Positions 47,269 to 55,672 of a stretch of DNA of 64,000 nucleotides are shown in pieces. The position numbers and the translations under genes were made by a program. The stretch is from assembly GCF_022458895.1 (NCBI RefSeq), contig NZ_JAINFL010000002.1, positions 248,001 through 312,000 of the forward strand, read 5' to 3'. A model generated the notes under the pieces. It searched no databases and was not told where the DNA came from. It was given only the letters and a program-made list of their open reading frames with translations. The DNA is from Roseihalotalea indica. Lineage in GTDB: Bacteria; Bacteroidota; Bacteroidia; Cytophagales; Cyclobacteriaceae. Every line of letters starts with the position of its first letter. Position 1 is the first letter of the stretch.

Positions 47269-47342
47269 GGCCTTGTAGCTCAATTGAATAGAGCATCTGA
47301 CTACGGATCAGAAGGTTACAGGTTTGAATCCTGTCAAGGTCA
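47269..47342 (+). tRNA. tRNA-Arg (anticodon ACG)
   Basis: Complete cloverleaf: acceptor GGCCTTG with CAAGGTC (one G-T pair), D arm GTAGCTCAATTGAATAGAGC, anticodon stem TCTGA/TCAGA with loop CTACGGA (anticodon ACG, normally edited to ICG), T arm ACAGGTTTGAATCCTGT, discriminator A. CCA is not encoded. Promoter and terminator flank it, so it is a single-gene unit. Confidence 0.97.
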
Positions 47343-47398
47343 CTTTCACATCTTCATATTGCCAGTAGTCAGCATACTAAGGTGATATCAAAATTAAC

Positions 47399-47440
47399 AA
47401 AAGCTATTGGATAAGGATTAAGTCTAGTCCAATAGCTTTT
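47399..47440 (+). terminator. terminator of tRNA-Arg
   Basis: AAAAGCTATTGGA (47399-47411) and TCCAATAGCTTTT (47428-47440) form a perfect 13-bp stem with a 16-nt loop and T tail, 57 bp after the tRNA. Confidence 0.88.
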
Positions 47441-47468
47441 GTTACTTTAAGGATTAACTTCAATTACC

Positions 47469-47564
47469 CTAATTGCGAGCTTTAGCTTTGGCCTCCTTCC
47501 GATTGGAAGCTTTCTCCTGTCTAATCTCATCGTAGACATTAAAGGGGACACTTTCATCAATCAT
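47469..47564 (-). CDS. possible small ORF of 31 aa
   Basis: Starts at ATG 47564 and reads MIDESVPFNVYDE then a very basic, alanine/lysine-rich end (KASNRKEAKAKARN). The charged C terminus looks protein-like, but length is short and no promoter is evident. Could be a remnant of a larger gene. Confidence 0.25.
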   Translation of the reverse strand: MIDESVPFNVYDEIRQEKASNRKEAKAKARN

Positions 47565-48178
47565 AATTATAAGGCTGAGATATCATCTAAATCATTTAAT
47601 AGTTTATTGAATACCTGATTGAGACTATTTGCTTTGAACCTTCTTATATATCACCTCTTCGATTGCAGGGTTGGACAAAGACAGAAAAGGAGGTAAATAA
47701 GTGTTGGCTGATCTTTACTTCTTTTATTTTTATAGCAAGTTTTTTTTAAGTTGAAAGCCTAAAATTAGGGGCAAATATCTGTATACCTGCTCCCATTTTG
47801 CTAAACACTTGTATAAATAGAAAATCGATTTACCCAAATCTACCCATTAATAGGTATTGCATTAAAATTAAAGCATTTGCTCCTTTTCTGAATTACCTAA
47901 AAATACATTTTGGACTTTTGAACTAAAAAATAGGAGAATATTTTCTAATTATTTAATAATATAATCGCTTTTTTATTATTCCAGAGCATGCAAAATATGT
48001 AAGAAATTTCCCTCTTCTCTTTTTGTGCCTGCTCATTAAATGTAAGTATTCAATTCCGCTTGCATATTTTACCTTTTTGGTAAGTGTTTTCCCTCGCTCA
48101 ACTTATTAGTTTTTAGTAATCTATACTCAATAAAATAAGTACTTATATAAATAGCCAGTAATAGGTTGATTTGTAAGC

Positions 48179-48207
48179 TTGCTCACACACTTCTGTTTTT
48201 ATATTTG
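48179..48207 (+). promoter_or_regulatory. candidate promoter of the gene at 48303
   Basis: TTG (48179-48181), 18-bp spacer, TATATTTG (48200-48207), near-match to the Bacteroidota consensus, 95 bp before the start codon. Confidence 0.5.
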
Positions 48208-48302
48208 CGTATTTAACCCATATTTACAGGGTAAATTTACTTATACAGAATAGTTTTATAAGTAGATAATCGTATCCATGTATTTTTCTTAAGCTCCATT
48301 TT

Positions 48303-49037
48303 ATGAATACCACAAATAAGCTGTTTTTCAGCCTGCTGTTGATGCTAACTAGCTGGTTTACTGCATCTACAGCATGGGCGAGTGATGAGTTATGCTTTTC
48401 AATACTTCAATCAGAGTTAGTTGACGTTGGGGATGGTAGTAACATGCTAAGCAAAAATAAATTTTATTATCAGGCCCCCCCTACTCCTATTAATAATTTA
48501 TCTACAGGTGATATCCTGGCGGTGCCCTTTCAGGCGACTGAAGCTATACTTTCTGCACATTTAATTTCGGGTACGTTACCTTCTGGTATAACGCTGTTCC
48601 CTAATGGTTTAGTTATTGTCAGCAATAAAGCGCAGCTTAAAAGTGGTCGCCATTCTTTTATAGTTGAAACTGCCGATGAAGCACAAAAAAGTGTGAGAAC
48701 TGAATTGGAGTTGGTAATTAAGGACGAAAGTAGTCATCCAGACCGCTTGGCTTTCTATAAAATTACACCTTCTCACGAGATTAATTTTTTCAGAAATGGT
48801 GATGTATTGGCCCGAGCTATTGATCCGGATGGACCGATTGTCAGCGCACTACATATAATGGGAACCTTACCTCCTGGTTCCACTCTTACATCTAAAGGGG
48901 AATTAATTGTTCAAGATCGCTTATTACTTGAACCGAACATTTACACAGCAGGTATTGCCACTGTTGATGAACAAGGCAATAGCACTTTTTTTATAATTAC
49001 TGTTCCTATTGAATCTAGTAATGTAGCGGAAGAATAA
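48303..49037 (+). CDS. secreted protein with two putative Ig-like (He_PIG-like) repeats
   Basis: 244 aa with a signal peptide (LLLMLTSWFTASTAWA). Two similar beta-sandwich repeats: ISGTLPSGITLFPNGLVIVSNKAQLKSGRHSF and IMGTLPPGSTLTSKGELIVQDRLLLEPNIYTA, the LPxGxTL...G.LxV pattern of putative Ig/cadherin-like domains common in bacterial surface proteins. No T9SS tail or lipobox. Just downstream of the tRNA and 2 kb from the giant adhesin; a partner role is speculative. Confidence 0.75.
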   Translation: MNTTNKLFFSLLLMLTSWFTASTAWASDELCFSILQSELVDVGDGSNMLSKNKFYYQAPPTPINNLSTGDILAVPFQATEAILSAHLISGTLPSGITLFPNGLVIVSNKAQLKSGRHSFIVETADEAQKSVRTELELVIKDESSHPDRLAFYKITPSHEINFFRNGDVLARAIDPDGPIVSALHIMGTLPPGSTLTSKGELIVQDRLLLEPNIYTAGIATVDEQGNSTFFIITVPIESSNVAEE

Positions 49038-49052
49038 AAAATAAGTGCACGA

Positions 49053-49151
49053 ACTTTAGAGGATTTGTCAGTCTGCTCTAAAGTGTCAAGGCTACGAAAT
49101 TGAAGTGATTAGAAAAGGGACATTTCTAATATCTGATAGCGTAGCCTTTTT
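49053..49151 (+). terminator. tandem hairpins after the Ig-like gene
   Basis: ACTTTAGAG (49053-49061) and CTCTAAAGT (49076-49084), perfect 9 bp; then AAGGCTACG (49088-49096) and CGTAGCCTT (49140-49148), 9 bp with a long loop and T run to 49151. They separate convergent genes. Confidence 0.55.
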
Positions 49152-49159
49152 CATTTTTC

Positions 49160-49582
49160 CTATTTGGAAATTGTGTAGGAAGAATGTAAGCCTTTAGTAA
49201 TAACACCATGATAATATTGGTTTCCTTCCGCATCTATGGATACTAAACGGTAAAAAGCAAACTCTGATGTTGATTTAGAATCCACTACTTGATATTCTAT
49301 TGGTTGAGGCGAAGTCTTACTAGCTAGGTTTGCTACCACCTTAAACTGCATATCCATTCCGGCACGTTCCAGTACAAAGTAGCGATGAAGTGGTAATGCG
49401 GAAGAAACCCAATGGATAGACACTTGCCCCGCCTGAAATACTGCTTGAAAGTCTGACACAACAGCTAACGGAGTTTCATCTAAAACTGGATCACGTGCCT
49501 CAGCTATCAATGTTAACAAGGACAACAGAACTGCACCAAATAATGACTTAATAACTGATTTTAAATTGTAAAGAGTAACCAT
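49160..49582 (-). CDS. small secreted FN3-like protein
   Basis: 140 aa with a signal peptide (VIKSLFGAVLLSLLTLIAEA). The mature part is one domain: LAVVSDFQAVFQAGQVSIHWVSS, YFVLERAGMDMQFKVVANL, FAFYRLVSIDAEGNQYYHGV. This is the same pattern as the FN3-like unit before the sorting domain of the giant protein (VELLNF ... VVLSWQTASE ... FEVQRS ... YYRLRQVDFNG), but it stops before a YPNP sorting tail. Start at ATG 49582; ATG 49594 adds four residues. Function unknown. Confidence 0.65.
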   Translation of the reverse strand: MVTLYNLKSVIKSLFGAVLLSLLTLIAEARDPVLDETPLAVVSDFQAVFQAGQVSIHWVSSALPLHRYFVLERAGMDMQFKVVANLASKTSPQPIEYQVVDSKSTSEFAFYRLVSIDAEGNQYYHGVITKGLHSSYTISK

Positions 49583-50346
49583 AAAAATATTCAAGTACTA
49601 ATGAGCAATTTTAACAAATACTGTTTATATATCAATATTTACAGCATAATATGTGCTATAAATAAAGTTTTTTGCTCTATATATCTAACATACTGAAAAT
49701 TAGATGACTAACTTTGCTTTTGATTTTTCACTAGACGAAATGCTATAATTGATTCAATAAATTGGGAACTCTTTCCCAATTTAGGATAATGAGCTGGCAA
49801 AAATGAGTTGAACTCAACATCCTTTCTTTGAGTAAGTAGATTGTAGTGCGTTTCTTATCTATCACAATATATTGATTATTGCTTTAGCTTCTTTTTTTCT
49901 TTTAACGCAAAAGACTTTGGTCTTTTACCAGCATTACCCTTAATCTTAGCAATAAATTCTTTCCAATAGCACTTAAGCCAGTTCCTGATTCTGCAAGCGG
50001 ATTAATCAAAGACTGTACTAATTAAATTATTAAGGTTATCACAGTCGCTATGAGTAAAGGGTTTATTATTTGACTTTTAAGTTTGATAAAGCTTCTAACC
50101 TTTACTCAAAAAAAAGAAGGATGAATGATCTTACCCACAAAGATTCGCAGCTATTAGTCAATAAGGTTTTGCGGTGGGATAGGATGCTATGGAAACTTTC
50201 AGTCTTTTAAGAAAATATCGTTTTACATTCCCTTAGTTATATCGAACAGCTCTCACTTTGCTTTTAGAGAGGTAATAGAAGGCATCATTCAAGCAATTTA
50301 ACCAATTCTCCCGGATGATACCTAAGAGTACTTCCAATAACCTACT
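49583..50346. other. intergenic region before the fructan locus
   Basis: About 760 bp, AT-rich. A 29-codon plus-strand frame starts at 50121 after an AGAAGG run with no spacer and is not supported. On the minus strand two overlapping open stretches without starts lie between 49870 and 50030. No terminator for the GH32 operon was recognised. Confidence 0.35.
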
Positions 50347-51945
50347 CTAAAGGCCTGACATCACTGAATTATCCGTCAAATTATAGATTTCTCCCTCTTG
50401 GATCTGCACTGAACCGCCATCGGCAAACAGTGATACCTGATTAAGTGGCTCATTAGGAAAGAAGATCTCCGTCATCACCGTTTTGCCATCGTCGGCAAAG
50501 AGCTCTACTGAGGCTACATCTACTAACAGATGCATCGTCAGTGTATTACCGCTTGCAATACGGGGAGCAAGATGCCGTCCCGGAAATTCATCGGAAAAGT
50601 CAGTCTTTCCAGCCTTGCTCCGGTCAACATAATATTCTTGATCAGCCAGATTGTATCCTATTCTCACTTCTTCGCCCAATGTGTTGGCTAAAACTACCCC
50701 CATCTCCGAAGCGGTAGCACCCGTAAGATCAAACGAAACTTCTAATTCTATCGTGGCGGAAGGGGCATCCAGCAACTCTGTCAAATCTCGTGATTCCTCC
50801 AGTGTACCCGCTTCTACGGAAGCACTACTTTCCCGAAGGGTTTCCAGTTCTTTGACTGGGCGGGAGGCAAGGCGAACTCCTTCCTCAGTAGAAACCAATT
50901 CCAGTGTTCGGGGAACGGTCATAGCACTGCGCCAGGCATAGGTGGGCACTACGTTAGCATACTGCCAGTTGCTCATCCAGCCAATAAATATCCGACGTCC
51001 GTCTTCTTCGGGGACATCCGACCAGCTTACTCCGGCGTAGTTATCCTTACCATAATCCAGCCAAAGTGATGTCTCTTCGGGATTATCGTTGGTAAACGCT
51101 TTCCCATCAAAATCTCCTACAAAATACTGCGTGGCCGAGCCTCCGTTCGGCCCACCGGGATTGATACTGAGCAACATCACCCATTTTTCTTCGCCATCCA
51201 CGGTCAGCTTAAAGATATCCGGACACTCCCAGACGCCGCCGTGGGAGCCGCTATTTTCCCCGAACTCGCTGGTAAAGGTCCAATCGATCAGGTTGGGCGA
51301 ATTGTAGAACCGTACCCGGTCGGCAGCGGCGAAGATCAGTACCCACTGCTGACTTGGCTCGTGCCAGAACATATTAGGATCGCGAAAATCTTTGATACCC
51401 GGGTTCTCTACCACCGGATTCCCTTCGTACTTGGTCCAGGACCGCCCCCGATCGGTGCTATAGGCAATGGCCTGGTATTGATAATCATTGCGACCTTCCC
51501 GTTCGCCCTGAGGGTCATGATACGTAAACATGGCAATCAGAGGTGGATTATCGGTGGTGCCCAGCCCCGAGGTATTTTGTTTGTCTACCACTGCACTGCC
51601 GGAAAAGATATAGCCCAGACTGTCGGGATAGAGTGCGATGGGTAAATGCTCCCAGTGTACCAGATCTTCGCTGATTGCGTGCCCCCAGTGCATGGGTCCC
51701 CAGACATTGCTATCGGGGTAGTGCTGGTAGAAAAGGTGGTATTCGCCATCGTAATAGACCATACCATTGGGGTCGTTCATCCAATGGCCGGGAGGCGTAA
51801 AATGATACACCGGACGGTATTGCTCACCACTAATTGTGTCCTGCGTAGAACTAGCGGTTTGCTGGGCGGGTTCTGAGCTACAGGCGGCGATGGCCATCAG
51901 AAATCCCAGCCAAGCTACGGAATATACTGCTGTGTTTTTCATCAA
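50347..51945 (-). CDS. GH32 fructan hydrolase, lipoprotein (exo-type beta-fructosidase)
   Basis: 532 aa. Lipobox AIAAC with lipidated C22, so membrane-anchored. GH32 five-blade propeller from about 48: nucleophile D58 in HWMNDPNGMVYY, transition-state stabiliser D189 in FRDPNMF, acid/base E240 in WECPDIF. C-terminal beta-sandwich from about 370. Releases fructose from inulin- or levan-type chains; specificity cannot be read from sequence. Last gene of the locus, after an inverted repeat in a 116-bp spacer. Confidence 0.93.
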   Translation of the reverse strand: MMKNTAVYSVAWLGFLMAIAACSSEPAQQTASSTQDTISGEQYRPVYHFTPPGHWMNDPNGMVYYDGEYHLFYQHYPDSNVWGPMHWGHAISEDLVHWEHLPIALYPDSLGYIFSGSAVVDKQNTSGLGTTDNPPLIAMFTYHDPQGEREGRNDYQYQAIAYSTDRGRSWTKYEGNPVVENPGIKDFRDPNMFWHEPSQQWVLIFAAADRVRFYNSPNLIDWTFTSEFGENSGSHGGVWECPDIFKLTVDGEEKWVMLLSINPGGPNGGSATQYFVGDFDGKAFTNDNPEETSLWLDYGKDNYAGVSWSDVPEEDGRRIFIGWMSNWQYANVVPTYAWRSAMTVPRTLELVSTEEGVRLASRPVKELETLRESSASVEAGTLEESRDLTELLDAPSATIELEVSFDLTGATASEMGVVLANTLGEEVRIGYNLADQEYYVDRSKAGKTDFSDEFPGRHLAPRIASGNTLTMHLLVDVASVELFADDGKTVMTEIFFPNEPLNQVSLFADGGSVQIQEGEIYNLTDNSVMSGL

Positions 51946-51962
51946 TAGGGTTGTTATTGATT

Positions 51963-52056
51963 AATGACTGATGATTGATGAGTCATGATTAATAGAGAGA
52001 GACTCTTTTCAGTCACTATTTCATCATCACTCACTCATCATTAATCATCAGTCATT
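51963..52056. repeat. inverted repeat between the two GH32 genes
   Basis: AATGACTGATGATT (51963-51976) and AATCATCAGTCATT (52043-52056) are perfect inverted copies; GATGAGT (51977-51983) and ACTCATC (52033-52039) extend the pairing after a 3-base offset. Related to ATGA-rich units at 20986 and 27890. Confidence 0.7.
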
Positions 52057-52061
52057 ATAAC

Positions 52062-53780
52062 TTACATGTTTTCCGACCAGACTGATTCCAGTTGGTACAT
52101 TTCCAGTTTTTTGAGAATGGTTTTCTCGTCTCCGCCGCCATTGGCGAATACTTTGATTCCCTTTTCAGCCTCTACCGAGTTGAGCGGGTCCACAAAGTAG
52201 AGTTCGCCGTCATTTACAAACACTTCAATGATAGCTTTGTCTACGATCACTTCTACTTTCAGTGTTTCGCCCTCGAAGGCCGGGTAGTTTTCTCCTTTAA
52301 ATTCGCGGAACAGGTTATTGTAAACCAGCTCGTACCCGTTGATGTTCATCCCAAAATCCCGGCTGTCGCCGCACTCAAACTCGGCTACGATGTGCAGTAA
52401 GTCGCCCTTAACGGGTGCCATAAAACTGGTGTCGCCCTTCAGAATAATATTCTCCATCACCTTCTCGTCCTGATGCAGGCTGGCGATTTCCGTCACCGGA
52501 CGCGGGCACAACCGGTAGCCATCAAAGGTTGATTTTAGAGATAACTGGGTAGGGAAGGTCATGCACTGATTGAAGGGCATTCCTTCCAGGTCAATACCAC
52601 GTCCCCAGCCGATCTGTATATGTCGCCCGTCGCTTTCCGGGATGTTATTGTACAGCTGCGAAGCGTAGAAAGCCTGACCGTAGTCGTAGTTTTTAGCATT
52701 TTGCTCAATGGTAAATTTCTTTCCGTCAAAATCTCCTACCAGGTACTTACCATCAGCCCCGTACATCACCCACTTGGTAGTGCCGGACTCGCCCTCCACC
52801 GTCATCTCAAACAGCTCCGGGCACTCAAACAGTCCTGAGATATTAGACTGATACGTCCAGTCTTTCAGATCAGGCGAAGTGTACATTACGTGCTGCCGGA
52901 TCATGGCTTCTTCTCCATCGCTCAATTCTTTTGTCTTCGATTCATCATATAACACCATCACCCAGTGGTTGCCCGGCTCGTACCAGAATACCTTCGGGTC
53001 TCGTCCCCGGTGCTTCACCACCGGATTGCCTTCGTAATCTTCAAAGGTGCGGCCATTGTCATAGCTCAGGGCCAGGCATTCGCCCCGCCCGGTGCTGGTG
53101 TAAACAGCTATGAGCGGATCAATACCATTTTTGCGGAAACCGGCGGTATTCTGGGGATCGAGGACAGCCGAGCCGGAAAACGCCATATCTTCATGAGTAG
53201 GAGTGTATAAGGCGTCGGGTAATTCTTTCCAGTGCAGCAAATCCTTACTGACTGCGTGGCCCCAGTGCATATTACCCCAGCTCCAGCCAAAGGGGTTGTG
53301 CTGGTAGAAAAGGTGGTATTCATCTTCGTAGTAGATCAACCCATTGGGGTCGTTATGCCAGCCTCGCTGGGAAGAGAAATGCACCTGAGGTCGCAGTGTT
53401 TCCTGGTATATGTTTTCCTGACCGGGAAAGTTAGCGTCGGCGTATACTTTACTTAATCCGCCCTGCGGAGCTACATCTTCTGCCTGAGCATCGGTCTCTT
53501 CCATTTCCAGGGTGATGGCTTCGCCTTGATACGGAGCTACATTGAAAAATGTCCAGAAGTCGGGTTCGGTATCGGCCAGCCGGAGGGTAAACTCGTCCAG
53601 CACTTTTCCCTCATGCATGATGCGAACTTTCCGAAGCTGGTTTGATTCGTCAACCGGGAAGTTCAAATAGGTTTGCCCCTGCTTGATGTTAATTTCCCTC
53701 GTATTGGCTTGTCCATACAAATTAGTATTGATGGTAAACCCTAGTCCGCATAAGCAGAGTGAAATGAGTAGGTGTTTCAT
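52062..53780 (-). CDS. GH32 fructan hydrolase with N-terminal beta-sandwich (DUF4980-like)
   Basis: 572 aa from ATG 53780, which starts a signal peptide (LLISLCLCGLGFTINTNLYGQ). Residues 28-112 are an all-beta domain of the DUF4980 type seen on Bacteroidota GH32 enzymes. The propeller starts at about 130: D144 in GWHNDPNGLIYY, D261 in GRDPKVFWY, E319 in GLFECPELFEM. C-terminal sandwich from about 450. Second GH32 in the operon, not a lipoprotein, so probably periplasmic; the pair may differ in linkage preference. Confidence 0.93.
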   Translation of the reverse strand: MKHLLISLCLCGLGFTINTNLYGQANTREINIKQGQTYLNFPVDESNQLRKVRIMHEGKVLDEFTLRLADTEPDFWTFFNVAPYQGEAITLEMEETDAQAEDVAPQGGLSKVYADANFPGQENIYQETLRPQVHFSSQRGWHNDPNGLIYYEDEYHLFYQHNPFGWSWGNMHWGHAVSKDLLHWKELPDALYTPTHEDMAFSGSAVLDPQNTAGFRKNGIDPLIAVYTSTGRGECLALSYDNGRTFEDYEGNPVVKHRGRDPKVFWYEPGNHWVMVLYDESKTKELSDGEEAMIRQHVMYTSPDLKDWTYQSNISGLFECPELFEMTVEGESGTTKWVMYGADGKYLVGDFDGKKFTIEQNAKNYDYGQAFYASQLYNNIPESDGRHIQIGWGRGIDLEGMPFNQCMTFPTQLSLKSTFDGYRLCPRPVTEIASLHQDEKVMENIILKGDTSFMAPVKGDLLHIVAEFECGDSRDFGMNINGYELVYNNLFREFKGENYPAFEGETLKVEVIVDKAIIEVFVNDGELYFVDPLNSVEAEKGIKVFANGGGDEKTILKKLEMYQLESVWSENM

Positions 53781-53880
53781 GGTTGTGTTAAAAATTAAAA
53801 AACTGAAGAAAGATGCCAGATGGTAGAAGTCTGGCATCTCTTCCTACAAAGTAAACATTAATATTGGTACAAGTGCCGGG

Positions 53881-53906
53881 TTGGCTGTCGCAACAGGCTC
53901 AGCCAA
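53881..53906 (-). promoter_or_regulatory. intercistronic hairpin between susD and GH32
   Basis: TTGGCTG (53881-53887) and CAGCCAA (53900-53906) form a perfect 7-bp stem with a 12-nt loop, about 20 bp beyond the susD stop. There is no T tract, so it may protect the upstream mRNA 3' end rather than terminate. Confidence 0.5.
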
Positions 53907-53926
53907 TTTAAGCCTGATATTTTTAT

Positions 53927-55657
53927 TTAGTAACCGGGATTCTGTTCATACAATCCCTTGGTGAAGTCTATCTCGCGTTGCGGAATGGGATAATACTCAT
54001 CCCGCCCTTCGGTAAAGGATGCCGCCGAAAGAAACTCTTTTCGGGTTTTCTCTACTTCCAGATAGTTATTCAGCGTTTCAGCAGCAACACCCCAGCGCAC
54101 CAGGTCAAAAAAGCGGGGGCTTTCCATGGCAAACTCTAGTCGCCGTTCCCAGCGTAGAGCGGTACGGGCATTCTCCTGGGTCCAGCTAATATTAACTCCG
54201 TCCTGGTACTCTTCAATGTTGTAGTTAGAAGGTGCACTACCATCGGCAAAGCGCGTTCTTCCCGTACTGACTTTAGCCCGGGCTCGCACCTGGTTGATAA
54301 GCGGTAAAGCTTCCGCTTGACGGCCTAATTCAATAAGCGCTTCGGCCTGCATAAGCAGCACATCGGCGTAGCGAATAATGTCAATGTTTACTGAAGATCC
54401 GTAGAATGGGCCAACTTTCTTGAAGCAGGAGCAGTCAGCGGCTTGTTGTTCTTTCATATTTCCGAAACCTCCGTACAGAGCTGGTACGCGCTCCCAGCTA
54501 TGGTCATACAGTATATCAGGCTGATATTTAAAAGGATGTCCTTTGATTCCTATGGTATGATCGATGCGCGGATCTACCCGGGCGCCATCCGGTACGAGGT
54601 CGGCATCCGTCAGCACTTCGTCATTGAAGGTATCAAACAGGGGGAGTCCTTCTTCGCTGGTTTTAAAAGCGTTCGCCATGTTATGACTGGGCAGGTGGAA
54701 CCAGCAGCAACCGTACTGGGGTGCCAGGCTGTAATTGAGGCTGGTTGCCATGCTGAGCCGGCCGATCGCCGTTCCGTCATCAATAGAAAACTGCACAGCA
54801 AACACGGATTCTGGACCATTATCGTAGCCGTAGAGAAAGTTTTCAGCAAAGTCGGGCTGTAAGCTGTACCTGCCGGAGTTGATCACATCGCTGGTCAGGC
54901 TCACTACTTCTTCTAGTCGCTGCGGATTGATGCTGGTTACGTTGTGGCTTTCATCCTGCTCGTAAGCCTGATACAGGCGAGTTTTGGCCAGATAGGCTTT
55001 TGCGGCCAGTTGGTTGGCTCGCCCAACCTGCTCCTGCACTTCGGGCAGGTTGTTCACGGCAAATTGGAAGTCGTCGGCAATTTTCCCCCATAACTCATCA
55101 TTGGAAAATTCCCGATTGGATACCGACGCTCTTTCTTCATCGGGAATATCTTCGGTAATATAAGGCACGCGCTTAAACATCACCTTTAGCAGGAAATACA
55201 TGTGCCCTCGGAGGAAACGCATTTCGCCCTGCCGTACTGCTTTCTCGGGAAACTCCTCTTCTGACGCATCGTCAAGTGCCTGTAGGGCAAAATTGGCTCG
55301 GGAAATAGCTTCGTACGCATTCGTCCAGGTATTGTTGAAGAGACCTCCGGTGGTGGGTTGGGTCAGATTGTACTGTTCGTAGGCATTAATTTCACCTACG
55401 TCGCCCACGCTTCCGCCTCCTTTGTACGCATCGTCGGAACGAACGCTGGAGTAGGCCCACATGCTGGTGATAGGGCCATCCCAGAAGTCATTCCCAATAC
55501 TGGCGTAGGCCGCTGTGACCAGAGCATCCAGATTCTCCACCGTCGTGACCTGATCTTCGGTCAGTGTTCCTTTAGGCTGAAAGTCGAGGTGATCGTTGCA
55601 GGCCCCCATCACCAACAGACTGGTGATCATCAATATGGATATAATATTACTTTTCAT
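53927..55657 (-). CDS. susD: SusD/RagB-family nutrient-binding lipoprotein
   Basis: 576 aa. Signal with lipobox VMGAC (C20), exposed on the outer-membrane surface as the lid of the SusC transporter. TPR-like helical fold: N-terminal LDFQPKGTLTEDQVTT, VTAAYASIG, and SRANFALQALDD; C-terminal RTALRWERRLEFAMESPRFFDLVRWG and YYPIPQREIDFTKG are hallmark SusD sequences. Its start is 15 bp after the SusC stop (an alternative ATG at 55669 leaves 3 bp), so it is translated with SusC. Expected to bind fructan oligosaccharides. Confidence 0.96.
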   Translation of the reverse strand: MKSNIISILMITSLLVMGACNDHLDFQPKGTLTEDQVTTVENLDALVTAAYASIGNDFWDGPITSMWAYSSVRSDDAYKGGGSVGDVGEINAYEQYNLTQPTTGGLFNNTWTNAYEAISRANFALQALDDASEEEFPEKAVRQGEMRFLRGHMYFLLKVMFKRVPYITEDIPDEERASVSNREFSNDELWGKIADDFQFAVNNLPEVQEQVGRANQLAAKAYLAKTRLYQAYEQDESHNVTSINPQRLEEVVSLTSDVINSGRYSLQPDFAENFLYGYDNGPESVFAVQFSIDDGTAIGRLSMATSLNYSLAPQYGCCWFHLPSHNMANAFKTSEEGLPLFDTFNDEVLTDADLVPDGARVDPRIDHTIGIKGHPFKYQPDILYDHSWERVPALYGGFGNMKEQQAADCSCFKKVGPFYGSSVNIDIIRYADVLLMQAEALIELGRQAEALPLINQVRARAKVSTGRTRFADGSAPSNYNIEEYQDGVNISWTQENARTALRWERRLEFAMESPRFFDLVRWGVAAETLNNYLEVEKTRKEFLSAASFTEGRDEYYPIPQREIDFTKGLYEQNPGY

Positions 55658-55672
55658 GATTGATTGCATTAG

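Larger units (their letters stand above)
47343..48302. other. 960-bp intergenic region
   Basis: Left part: the tRNA terminator. 47469-47564 holds a 31-codon minus-strand frame listed separately. From about 47650 the sequence is very AT-rich with no coding signal; a promoter box for the next gene lies at 48200-48207. Confidence 0.5.

Noticed and set aside
47093..47296. Longer N terminus for the outer-membrane barrel gene
   Set aside because: It would overlap tRNA-Arg on the other strand, and the signal peptide begins at ATG 47092.
50121..50210. 29-codon plus-strand frame after an AGAAGG run
   Set aside because: No spacing between the purine run and ATG, no promoter and no family; probably chance.
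51241..51645. 134-codon plus-strand frame inside the GH32 gene
   Set aside because: Antisense shadow of a conserved GH32 gene; the minus frame carries all catalytic motifs.
54443..54862. 139-codon plus-strand frame inside susD
   Set aside because: Antisense shadow of susD, no independent start signals.
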